From: an uncultured archaeon
GTDB taxonomy: Archaea > Thermoproteota > Bathyarchaeia > TCS64
Length of the DNA: 64,000 nucleotides
NCBI GenBank assembly: GCA_938048735.1
Contig: CALIUM010000001.1
Location: forward strand, 45,892 to 109,891
Direction: 5' to 3'
Positions 49,704 to 59,110 of this stretch are shown here, piece by piece (the first letter of the stretch is position 1; each line of letters begins with the position of its first letter). Both the position numbers and the translations under genes were made by a program. The notes beneath the pieces are model-generated. The model searched no databases, was not told the origin of the DNA, and saw only the letters and a program-made list of their open reading frames with translations.

Positions 49704-50001
49704 AACTCATTCCATATAGGAACTTAGCTATTTATTTTTTGGTTGGGGAGATCTTCCTCAAAAACTTAAAATAATGCCTCTATCCTTTCATGTCAGGCTG
49801 AATATCTCTTTGAATTGATTAAGATCTCTAAGAGCTTGCTGAGAAGAGACTTCGCTTCCACCTCCTCTCCCTCCCCACTCATACCAATCAATAATTTGCG
49901 GATGAGCCTAATAATCTATTCGCCTCCTCCAGTCCTTCTAGAATGGTGTTGAAACTGTTACATTAGTGCCCTGGGGGATTAGTTGACAAGTTGATCATGG
50001 G

Positions 50002-50505
50002 CTAGTTCTCCAAAAGATTCTTCAGCCTCTCCATAAGCCTTAATGCGTCCTCCCTATGGGCCTCGAAGGAGATCTTCCCGAGGAGGTTGTGGTAATAGCT
50101 AGCGTGGAGGGTTTCGACACTTGATAGAAGCCTAGTATACTCAGCGTCTCCCTCCCTCTCCGTCAGGTGGATGGCGATCTCCTTGAGGTCGCGGTGGGTG
50201 TGGTGTGGTAATCCCAGCCTCTCCCCCACAGCGTTCAGGAGGGCTGCAGCAGTGCCCCAGTACTTCTCAGATGCCTGGACCAGATCCCCCTTCAAGTTAA
50301 ACTCCTCGGCCTCCCTCAAGAGCTTCTCATGGAGCCCGATGTAAAGCTCGATCCTCCTGGAGGGGTCGAGGAGTTTTGCAATAGCATCTATAACAAACTC
50401 CTCCACGGAGACGCCTAGCCTCCTGGCACCCTCGGCAATGACCTGAAAGACCTCGTCGGGCAGCTCTAGAATCGCCAGGTTTAGCCTCGTAAATTGTTGA
50501 AGCAT
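50002..50505 (-). CDS. PaREP1-family protein
   Basis: LLREAEEFNLKGDLVQASEKYWGTAAALLNAVGERLGLPHHTHRDLKEIAIHL. Confidence 0.78.
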   Translation of the reverse strand: MLQQFTRLNLAILELPDEVFQVIAEGARRLGVSVEEFVIDAIAKLLDPSRRIELYIGLHEKLLREAEEFNLKGDLVQASEKYWGTAAALLNAVGERLGLPHHTHRDLKEIAIHLTEREGDAEYTRLLSSVETLHASYYHNLLGKISFEAHREDALRLMERLKNLLEN

Positions 50506-50726
50506 CCCCTCTAATAAAAGATATGTGATATGGGACTTTCAGGATAATGGGAGTGGGCTTAACTTGGTAGTACCATACCTGTAGCTTCTAGGGCCAAATC
50601 CCAGGGTGGGACCCTTAAATGGGGCGATGGAGGAAAGGCCAAGGAACACTTGAAGCAGGAGTCTCCAGATCTTATTCTTGGAGAGGATTAAGGGTTAGAT
50701 TTTTATAGAAACTTTCAATTGATACT

Positions 50727-50744
50727 AACATTAAATATCAAGGC
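50727..50744. repeat. 18-bp direct repeat copy 1 (aacattaaatatcaaggc)
   Basis: Exact match to 54515-54532. Confidence 0.95.
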
Positions 50745-50800
50745 CTAGTATCTAGAAAACTTTATAAAGTCAACTATGAACTTAATCTCAGGGAAAATAA

Positions 50801-53263
50801 ATGAGAACGAAGAAGTTTACTGGACTTCTGCTGATCTCAATTATGGCTTTGAACTTGGCGCTCCTAACGCCGTTGATGGCTGAAGAAGAGACCGTCTCTG
50901 TGGATTGGACAGAAAACCCAAACGATTACATGACGGTTGAAGGGGTCCTACACAACGACTACTACGTCCTCTACCCATATGAGAAAAAGAGCCTCAAGAT
51001 AGGTTTCTCTAAATACGGTGAATTGATAAATACGATCGATAATGTTGGGCTTGAGTACGACACCGTTGATCCCTTCGCACCACCGGCGGGCTCAGCGGTC
51101 GGCTCTATACCCAAGGCGATGTGGGTTCAGGGATGGCTCATCAACATAACATATCTCCACAACACCCTGGGCTGGAGGAATGTCTGGGCCGCAGCCCTAC
51201 ACAGCGACACGATGGCCATAGGGGGTCCATGGCTCAGGGTGGATTTCGTTGGCGATAACCATCCCACCTACGGCAAGGAGGATCCGAGGGATCCTGGATA
51301 CATAATTGGGAACTACGGGGCTGGAGGGCCTTTCTACGGAGGTAGGAAGACTAATGGAACCGCAGTATCTTATCCCATAAAGGTGTTGTACAATGGGCCT
51401 AGGAGGTTCGTGGCACAGCTCATAACGGATATCTACGATCACCCAGCACACCTAGACGACACGGGCAGAGACATACCATTGGTGAGGTTGATCTTCACAA
51501 TAATATTCAACAAGGTGAAGAAGGAGGTCAACATACTCAAGGATGTGAAATCCCTTTTAACCGAGAAGGAAGGCTATGAGATGAAGATACAGTTGAGCAA
51601 CAGAGGTGAGGTTGACCTAGGCAACGAGGCCTCGGGATACCACAGCTACTTCCACTTCTGGACCCAAGGAACCCAAACCAAATATGATGATATGGTTGAA
51701 GGACAGCCTACAGTCTACAACAGCCATTGGACCAAATGTCCCACGCAGGATCCATTAAATGATGATAATGAACCCGAGCCCTACAGAGGATTATCCCAGA
51801 GTGGGTCATATCCTCAACTTACAAGTGCAACCTTCGATGTCGCCCAGGCGTATAACCCCAGAAGCAGACACGTCTGGTTCGCTGCCTTCTGGCCCAGTTT
51901 AAGCGACTGGACCATCGACGGGTGGTCTATCTGGTGGCGTAGCATGGATCGCAACGACCCCCACCTCATAGACGCTGAGGGGTACACAGAGACTGGGAAG
52001 CCGATGGAGCCCAAGATACCCTTCTACATAGGTGAGTGGGACTTCGTCCTAGTGGCCAAGGAGCGTAGCGATATAGGCCCAGTCCAGTTCAGGGGGGTCA
52101 CCATGTACGGTGTGGTCAACCATCACGATGCCGAAGACTGCCACATGGATGGGGTCAAAAACACGATTGATAGGGAGGTGAGATACTTCCTAGATGAGAC
52201 CTTCAATCCATGGGACTTAAAGAAGGCTGTGGATAAGAAGACCATGAGATGGGTTGAATTCGGTACCGGGCCTACCATAACACTTAGCCGCACTCCGAAA
52301 AATGTGCCCGATAACCAATGGGATCAATATTGTGTCTTCAGCGAAAGGGTTATCGATCTAGATGAAGGATACGAGCTTGAAGCCAGAGAAGGATATAACT
52401 GGCTTGGGCAAGATACTTACAACATTACCGGAAAAAACATAACTGGTCTAGACTCCGGTCACCGTTATAAGGTACTATATTCTACTGAGGAGGAGGAGAC
52501 TCCAGGACGCTGGATCGTAGTGGGCAGGGATGCCGCCTCGGTCGACTCCGTAGGGGCTGCACTGGTAGCGGCCGCCTTCAAGAACAAGATAATAGAGAGT
52601 AATGGCGGGGGTGGTGCCTATATCGGTATAGCTGGTGAGGACATGTTTGATCCCTTCCTTCCCAACCAGATTCCATATGTGATGCGTAGGTTCGGCGCAG
52701 GTCACACCTGGAGGGATTACAGGGACGGCCTCAAGAGGGCTGCCCTTAACGATGACTGGTGCAAACGATGGCCTGTATCAAGCAGCAACATGATCTTCAT
52801 AGGGGGAGCCGAGCCCTATGTCAACCTTGGAGCCTACTACTTCAATGACTTCACAGACGCCTTCTCAGACTTCCCAGGGGAGTTCACCACCCCCTATGGA
52901 AGCCCATGGGCTGGCAAGATAGTCGCATTGACATGCTGGAATACCAACAACCAGATGAATACCTACTCTTCAAGTGACGCTGTAGGATACGCCGTCATCG
53001 CCACCTACAAGGACCTCAACGGGACGGTGGGCTTCCTTGTCTACGGCCACTGGGGTAGGGACACCTACTACGCATCCCAATGGCTCCACGGAGACGCGGC
53101 CCGCCAAATAACACCCGGCATACGGAAGTTGCAGGATTTGAATGAGGGTGTCACGAGCATAATACTGAGGATAGATTATAGATACCCATACCACCCAGAC
53201 TTCAGTATTGTTGAGCATCTGGGTACGAAGAGCGAGAAAGAACCCATACATTATGACCCATAA
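50801..53263 (+). CDS. Large secreted S-layer-like surface protein
   Basis: Signal peptide MRTKKFTGLLLISIMALNLALLTPLMAEE; ~820 aa, several N-x-S/T sequons (INIT, NGT, NITGKNIT, NGTV), WIVVGRDAASVDSVGAALVAAAF; strong TATA-like ctttataaag upstream. Confidence 0.55.
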   Translation: MRTKKFTGLLLISIMALNLALLTPLMAEEETVSVDWTENPNDYMTVEGVLHNDYYVLYPYEKKSLKIGFSKYGELINTIDNVGLEYDTVDPFAPPAGSAVGSIPKAMWVQGWLINITYLHNTLGWRNVWAAALHSDTMAIGGPWLRVDFVGDNHPTYGKEDPRDPGYIIGNYGAGGPFYGGRKTNGTAVSYPIKVLYNGPRRFVAQLITDIYDHPAHLDDTGRDIPLVRLIFTIIFNKVKKEVNILKDVKSLLTEKEGYEMKIQLSNRGEVDLGNEASGYHSYFHFWTQGTQTKYDDMVEGQPTVYNSHWTKCPTQDPLNDDNEPEPYRGLSQSGSYPQLTSATFDVAQAYNPRSRHVWFAAFWPSLSDWTIDGWSIWWRSMDRNDPHLIDAEGYTETGKPMEPKIPFYIGEWDFVLVAKERSDIGPVQFRGVTMYGVVNHHDAEDCHMDGVKNTIDREVRYFLDETFNPWDLKKAVDKKTMRWVEFGTGPTITLSRTPKNVPDNQWDQYCVFSERVIDLDEGYELEAREGYNWLGQDTYNITGKNITGLDSGHRYKVLYSTEEEETPGRWIVVGRDAASVDSVGAALVAAAFKNKIIESNGGGGAYIGIAGEDMFDPFLPNQIPYVMRRFGAGHTWRDYRDGLKRAALNDDWCKRWPVSSSNMIFIGGAEPYVNLGAYYFNDFTDAFSDFPGEFTTPYGSPWAGKIVALTCWNTNNQMNTYSSSDAVGYAVIATYKDLNGTVGFLVYGHWGRDTYYASQWLHGDAARQITPGIRKLQDLNEGVTSIILRIDYRYPYHPDFSIVEHLGTKSEKEPIHYDP

Positions 53264-53313
53264 ACCTAATTAATCTCCCCTTTTTTATACTTCAATTATC
53301 TTAGGTGTGTTAG

Positions 53314-54522
53314 ATGAGATCAGGGGAAGGTCGATTGGCTACTCCCATTCAGACGGGTTTCCTAATTTTCATGTTAACTTCTTCCCTCAGCTTGGGAGGG
53401 TCTTTTATCTATGTCTTTGCTGAGGGTTCAGGTTATCCCCCTTACTCTCCAGCCGTGCCTGATGCCCCTGAGAGGGTGAACAGGTCGAGGGTTCTATCAG
53501 AGCTTCCAATTCCTGAGGGGTTCATCCTGATAAGCGCCCAGTCTGCAGCCTACTACGACGATTCAAGCGGGATCCTGCACGTCTGGTATGGGTTGAGGGA
53601 GGCCGGGAGGGGGGAGGAGGGGAACAAGATACTCTACACCAATACATCCGATTTTCAAACCTGGTCTGAGCCCCTCGTGGTGATAGAGCTACCAAGAGAT
53701 GGAATAAGAGACCCAACCATATTCATCGAGGACGGCCAGATATACCTCTTCACCCAGGTATACAACTCCACAACGGGGAGATACCATCCGATAAGGCTGT
53801 ATAGAATATCTAAAACCGGTGTCTTCTGGGATCCATCTCAATATGAACCTCTAGGGGTCGTGGTTGACCTAGGGGAGCCAGGGGAGTTCGATGATGCATG
53901 GGTCGCCTCCTTCTGCCTGGTGAAGATAGATAGCGTTTACTATGGGGCCTATGAGGCAAGGTCCTCGGATGGGACCTTCACCATAGGGAGGACAAGGGCC
54001 TATAATATCGAGGCCCTCCCATACATCAAGGAAGGCCAAGTGCTAGGTCCAGACGGCCAAGCCATAACGAACCCCATAAGCCCCAGGGATGCAATAGTCC
54101 CATGCACCTTCGCGAGCCCAGCCCTCCTCTTCATCCACTACGATAAGCTCAGCGGGCCTGGAGAGGAGTGGCAGGCTAGATACCTGGCCGGGGACTTCTC
54201 AAAGAACTCCATGAAGCTCTCGGATGGAGACCTCAGGCCCTTAGACCCCTACCAGCAGCACAACAACATATGCCATATAGGCCTGATAAACGGGAGGTAC
54301 ATGTTCCTTATGCAGAGCGGAGATAAACCAGAAGACTTTAAGCTGAGGCTCTATATGGAGCCTCCTCAGAGCGTCGGGGGCTGGGGGGAGATGCTCCCAA
54401 GGGCGGAACCGATAAAACAAAACCTCGAGCATCTGCCTTGGCTTGGAACGGCCCTGGCTCTCATATCCCCCCTCATCATAGGCTTAAGGGCTAAGCAGAG
54501 AGGCTTGAACATTAAACATTAA
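53314..54522 (+). CDS. Secreted beta-propeller (GH43/GH32-like fold) protein with C-terminal TM anchor
   Basis: Signal segment; DPTIFIEDGQIYLFTQVYN, GEFDDAWVASFCLVKIDSVYYGAYEARSSDG; C-terminal LGTALALISPLIIGLRAKQRG. Confidence 0.6.
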   Translation: MRSGEGRLATPIQTGFLIFMLTSSLSLGGSFIYVFAEGSGYPPYSPAVPDAPERVNRSRVLSELPIPEGFILISAQSAAYYDDSSGILHVWYGLREAGRGEEGNKILYTNTSDFQTWSEPLVVIELPRDGIRDPTIFIEDGQIYLFTQVYNSTTGRYHPIRLYRISKTGVFWDPSQYEPLGVVVDLGEPGEFDDAWVASFCLVKIDSVYYGAYEARSSDGTFTIGRTRAYNIEALPYIKEGQVLGPDGQAITNPISPRDAIVPCTFASPALLFIHYDKLSGPGEEWQARYLAGDFSKNSMKLSDGDLRPLDPYQQHNNICHIGLINGRYMFLMQSGDKPEDFKLRLYMEPPQSVGGWGEMLPRAEPIKQNLEHLPWLGTALALISPLIIGLRAKQRGLNIKH

Positions 54523-54532
54523 ATATCAAGGC
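54515..54532. repeat. 18-bp direct repeat copy 2 (aacattaaatatcaaggc)
   Basis: Overlaps stop codon of the preceding gene; exact match to 50727-50744. Confidence 0.95.
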
Positions 54533-54809
54533 ATGAATGGGATTGGAAAACCAGCAAGCCTCTAAGGTTTAGGATCACCTAATTAATCTTCCTGAGGGTT
54601 GCCTTGTAATAGCTAACCATATAAAACTTTTTAAATATGAAACTTTTTTAAATTATTATCCCTCCCACTGTAAACTATAAATAGGTCTAAATGGACTTCT
54701 CACATCATGAAACATGTTTAAGTAATTCATATTATTGAAACATCTTGTTCATTTAAACTTAAATAATCATTAACAATACAATTATCTTAAAAAAGATATG
54801 ATATTTAGT

Positions 54810-55958
54810 TTAGTCAGAAATTTTGTGAAATATTCTATTCACAATCTTTAAGATCTTTTCCTCGAAGATCGAGGCATCAAAGGCTTCAGCCCTTCTCTGG
54901 GCCCTGATGGAGACTTCCCTCCTCCACCCCTCATCCTTCAGGAGACCCCTAATCCTCTCAGCCGCCTCCACCACACTGGTGTAGGAGAATCCGTAGTGCC
55001 CCTCCCTCATCCCCAGTATGTCGCTCCAGGGCCCCCCAAGCCTCGGGACGACTGGGATGCAGCCTGATGCCATCGCCTCGACCACCGAGATCCCGAAGGC
55101 CTCCATAACCTGGGTGTGAAGGTAGACCTTCGCGGATGAGAGGAGGGCCCTGAACTTCTCGAAGGGCTGGTTTACGAGGAGCCTAACCCTCTTCTCCACC
55201 CCCTCCTCCCTTATAGTCCCCCTAAGGATCTCTAAGCAACCCTTTGAGGCCTCATCCGCCAGGCCTATGATGATGAACTCCGCCCCCTCAACGAGCCTAG
55301 CCACCTTTGGAACAATCTCCAGGTTCTTCCCCCTCCTGAGCCTGGAGACCGTCACAACCAGGTCATCCCTAGCTTCATCAGATGCTCGGCGGAGCCTATC
55401 AAGGTCAACCGGGGGATGAACCACAAGGGATTCAAATCCCATCCTCCCCTTCAATAGTATATGCATAAACCTAGAGTTGGTCAGCACTAGCCCCCTTCCA
55501 AATAGCCTCTCCAAACCCGATAGGGGGAGGTCATAAAGCCTCGAGGCCACACGCCTGTAAAGGGGGTATAACCCCGGATACCTGTGGGAGAGCCTCACGG
55601 GAACCGCGTTGATGTAGGAGATGTCGGCTAAGGGTTCCATGAGGTCTCCATAGGTGTTGAAGAGGAGGTCGCAGCCCCCCTCCATACGGGAGCGCAGGAG
55701 GAGGATTGGGAAGAGGGTGGAGGTATAGAACTCGAGGGCGTGCTCACCCTTTATGTGCATCCTCTCCATCAACCAAACCTCCTCATGGGGCCTAGCAACA
55801 CCCTCAAATCTCTCCTCAAGGAAGGCCCAATCCACCCTATCCAGGGTGTAGAGCCTCACCCTAAACCCTCCCCTGACCAGCGCCCTTATGACCCCGAGGC
55901 AGACCCTCTCGGCACCCCCACCCCTGTTCAGGGAGGGGTGGACAACCCCCACATACAA
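54810..55958 (-). CDS. GT4-family glycosyltransferase
   Basis: HPSLNRGGGAERVCLGVIRALVRGGFRVRLYTLD, VSRLRRGKNLEIVPKVARLV, EAFGISVVEAMASGCIPVVPRLGGP. Confidence 0.92.
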   Translation of the reverse strand: MYVGVVHPSLNRGGGAERVCLGVIRALVRGGFRVRLYTLDRVDWAFLEERFEGVARPHEEVWLMERMHIKGEHALEFYTSTLFPILLLRSRMEGGCDLLFNTYGDLMEPLADISYINAVPVRLSHRYPGLYPLYRRVASRLYDLPLSGLERLFGRGLVLTNSRFMHILLKGRMGFESLVVHPPVDLDRLRRASDEARDDLVVTVSRLRRGKNLEIVPKVARLVEGAEFIIIGLADEASKGCLEILRGTIREEGVEKRVRLLVNQPFEKFRALLSSAKVYLHTQVMEAFGISVVEAMASGCIPVVPRLGGPWSDILGMREGHYGFSYTSVVEAAERIRGLLKDEGWRREVSIRAQRRAEAFDASIFEEKILKIVNRIFHKISD

Positions 55959-56389
55959 CCCGCTAGATCAAAATATTCTCTCCTATCTTTAACCCCATCG
56001 AAAATACTCATACGTGGATGCCCCTATGGCGGAGATAATGGTCCTCAGTTAAGCCCAAAATGGCTTATTTCCCTCAAAATTTTACGGTTAAAAAGTATAT
56101 CCATCATCCTAAAAGAGCGAAAAGAATAATTTCATTCGTTCTACATCAATATTCTACGTAAAAGGATATTGGGAAAGGTGAATTCTATGACCCTTTTAGA
56201 CTTTGACCTTGAAAAATTGTTCAGATTAAAAACGATAAGAAAGGGTCCTCCAAACCTAAAAGGACGGATCAAGGCTTAAATGAGGGTAAAAAACCTAGGG
56301 GGGGTAGTGTTTTTACATTGAGAAACAGCCTTAAAAACAATGAATAATTAAATATAATTAATACAGAGGGCCCTCCTGATATCCTTCAA

Positions 56390-56814
56390 CCATCAAAACC
56401 AGTCGATGAATGGTTAACTGAAATGATTGATGAGGTTGCGAGAAGGGAGGGCATAGATAGATTCACTGTGATTAGAAGGTTATTGATCAAGGCCATGAAA
56501 GGGGTGGATGATTGAGAGCCCTGGAAGATTATGAGCATGGTAAAGTTACTCTTTGGAGGACTACAAAAGATAAAACATCTCTCTGTGGGAGTTGATCAGG
56601 GAGGTTAAAAGGAGGAGACTCATTCACCTCCCCATAAGAGGAGTTCGGGGAAGACCTGAAGGGCTTATAAATGTGGGCATCGTCTCCAACGCCACATATA
56701 TATCTTAATGGCTTTCTCGTAACTCTAAATGGGCTTATAAGGCTTGGTTTCAGGCTGAAGGAGGAGGTCTACATAGAGGCCGTAAAAGAAGCTAGGAGGA
56801 TATCGGAGGCCTGA
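56390..56814 (+). pseudogene. Collapsed UPF0175-like antitoxin + DUF3368-like PIN toxin module
   Basis: PVDEWLTEMIDEVARREGIDRFTVIRRLLIKAMKG..RALEDYEHGKVTLW..SLWELIREVKRRRLIHLPI (frameshifted antitoxin); GIVSNATYI (PIN N-term) then LNGLIRLGFRLKEEVYIEAVKEARRISEA* (toxin C-term). Confidence 0.6.
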
Positions 56815-56853
56815 ACCACGGCTCATATGACCTGAGGCCGCTTGCCTGAGGGG

Positions 56854-59049
56854 TCAGGCCCCCCTTGCTGGAGTTGAGGGTGAAAGTCTCCTCCACAGTC
56901 GGAGTAGTGAGACTCCCCCAGAGGCGAAGGATAGAATTAGGGATGCCATGTAAACAGGGGATGGGTGGAAATCCCTCTCCACCAGGACCCTATAATTCAC
57001 ATTCTCTCCCCTATCTACATATAGGGGGATCTCCATACCAGATATGGAGAGCTCCTCCAGCAGGATCTCGGCGAACCCCCCATCCTCTAGGACTATGACT
57101 ATGGCCACTAGGGAGAGTTCATCACCCCTCAGCCTAGAGTACTCTTGGAGTTCCCCCCTGATGGTGGTCTCCTCCCCCGCCTCGAAGCTGTAGAGCCACT
57201 CATCCGTCTCGTCGAAGAGGTCCAAGAGCACCCTATAAGAATCCCCATCCAGGACTCTGTACCTGAGATTGAGGCTGAACCCCTCATCGACCTTGGTGTG
57301 CAGAGGGTAGGCGATCCTGAATAGGCCGCCCCTCCCATCCCTCCACGGATCCCTAACCCTCAACGCCAGCCCCGAGCCCTCCATAACCATATCCACTTGG
57401 AACCCATCATCAAGCCCATCCGTCACCCTGAATGGGATCCTAGGATGCCTCATCCTCAACCTGAGGATGTTCATCCCCTCCCCCGCCACGAAGAAGAGAA
57501 GGCTCTCCCCGAAGGAGCCCTTCAGGTTGTAGGGATTCCATACCCCCCTCTCGACCGGTCTGACTCCAGAGGCGGAGAGGGCCTCAGCCTCCAGCCATGT
57601 CCCCGTCTCCAACCTCAAGATGACCTGATCCCCCCCCTCCAATCCATCCAGCTCTATGCAGCTCCAGCCATCCAACTCCAGCCTCACCACCCCATCATAG
57701 GTCCTGAGCATCCCCCCACCCTTCAAGTACCCGTAGACCTGATAGAAAGCTAGGGATGAGGCCAGAAGGGCCACAGATATGGAGATAATCAACCTCCTAT
57801 CCTTGAAGAGCCGCAAGGCCGAGGTGGCACCTCCAAAGAACCTCCTCACCTTGGAGAGGTCCAGGCCCTGCCTGAAGGCCCTGGAGAGGATGAGGGCGAA
57901 GACGAGTGTCCTCAGGATGATCGAGGAGGTGAGGAGCATATGATGCAGGTCCCTTACAGCCTCGAAGGGGGCTCCTGGAAACCCCATCCACGAGACCATC
58001 TGGGATATATGGCTGATCTCCAAGGGAATGACAAAGGGGAGGGGGGTATCAAGGGCTGCTAGGAGGGCGTAGAGCTGCGATGAGACCGAGAACTGGGTGC
58101 TGTACCCCTTGAAGAAGAGCATATAACCCACATAGACCAAGCCGCAGAGGGAGACATATCCCCCCCTCTTCCCCTTCGCCCTGAGGAGAGCCAGGAGCAC
58201 CAGAACGGCCAACTGTCCGATGGTTAGGAGATGGGGTAGGAGGCTGAACCTCCACATGTAGAAGGCGTGGTCGTAGCGGCTTGCCTGATAGAGCTCCTGG
58301 AGGCCACCATGGTATAAGAACTTATCGAAGTAGGGGTGGAGAAGCCCCCCATGGCTATGATAACCCTCGAGAAGCGCCCAGACAGTCTCCCAGGGCCCCC
58401 TAGAACCATGATGGGTATAGGTCGAGAGGTAAGTCAAAGGGTTGAGGAGCAGGAAAGGCAGGCTCCCCAAAGCCAGTACAACAGCCGTGGATGCCAGAAC
58501 CCTAAGCCTCTCCCCACCACTCTTAAAGGCCATGAGCGCTGGGATGAGCAGCAGGAGTGGGAAGCCCTTGCCCAGGGTTGCGAGGCCTATGAGAACCCCG
58601 CAGAGGAGGGGCCTCCCCTTAAGCATGAAGTATATCGCGAGAGACGCGGGGAGGAGGGCCACAACATCATTGGAGAAGGTGTTGGCGACGATGACCGAGG
58701 GCATGAGGGCGTAACACAACACCATCCAGAAGGCCCTCCGCTCCTCTAAGATCTTCCTGAGGATAAGGTAGAGCGAGGCCAAAGTCGCCATGAGAAACCC
58801 CCCATTCAGAGCCCTGAAGCCATAGGAGAAGGCAGCCCCGCTAAACCCCAAGACACGGTATAGGGGCATATATACTAAAAAGCCCAGGGGAGGGTAACCC
58901 TCCCTAAGGTCCACATAAGGAACAGCCCCATGAGCATCCAGATACGCATAGAAACCATACCACTCACCCTCCAATCCAGAGGGAACAGCATAAAGAACCG
59001 CGAGGAAGATCGAGTATCCAACTATGAAGATGTAAAACCTCCTATCCAC
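56854..59049 (-). CDS. Polytopic membrane glycosyltransferase (GT87/ArnT-like) with C-terminal extracellular beta-rich domain
   Basis: Many TM; EGEWYGFYAYLDAHGAVPYVDLREGYPPLGFLVYMPLYRVLG; LPASLAIYFMLKGRPLLCGVLIGLATLGKGFPLLLLIP. Confidence 0.78.
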   Translation of the reverse strand: MDRRFYIFIVGYSIFLAVLYAVPSGLEGEWYGFYAYLDAHGAVPYVDLREGYPPLGFLVYMPLYRVLGFSGAAFSYGFRALNGGFLMATLASLYLILRKILEERRAFWMVLCYALMPSVIVANTFSNDVVALLPASLAIYFMLKGRPLLCGVLIGLATLGKGFPLLLLIPALMAFKSGGERLRVLASTAVVLALGSLPFLLLNPLTYLSTYTHHGSRGPWETVWALLEGYHSHGGLLHPYFDKFLYHGGLQELYQASRYDHAFYMWRFSLLPHLLTIGQLAVLVLLALLRAKGKRGGYVSLCGLVYVGYMLFFKGYSTQFSVSSQLYALLAALDTPLPFVIPLEISHISQMVSWMGFPGAPFEAVRDLHHMLLTSSIILRTLVFALILSRAFRQGLDLSKVRRFFGGATSALRLFKDRRLIISISVALLASSLAFYQVYGYLKGGGMLRTYDGVVRLELDGWSCIELDGLEGGDQVILRLETGTWLEAEALSASGVRPVERGVWNPYNLKGSFGESLLFFVAGEGMNILRLRMRHPRIPFRVTDGLDDGFQVDMVMEGSGLALRVRDPWRDGRGGLFRIAYPLHTKVDEGFSLNLRYRVLDGDSYRVLLDLFDETDEWLYSFEAGEETTIRGELQEYSRLRGDELSLVAIVIVLEDGGFAEILLEELSISGMEIPLYVDRGENVNYRVLVERDFHPSPVYMASLILSFASGGVSLLRLWRRLSPSTPARGA

Positions 59050-59110
59050 ATCGAGAGCCTTAGAGGAAGATGCTGATAAGCCTTAAGAAACATTTAGGAC
59101 CCCAATCCCT

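Noticed and set aside
54640-54780. Repeated aaacttttttaaat motifs and aaacatgttt palindrome
   Set aside because: Low-complexity AT-rich spacer where such matches are expected by chance.
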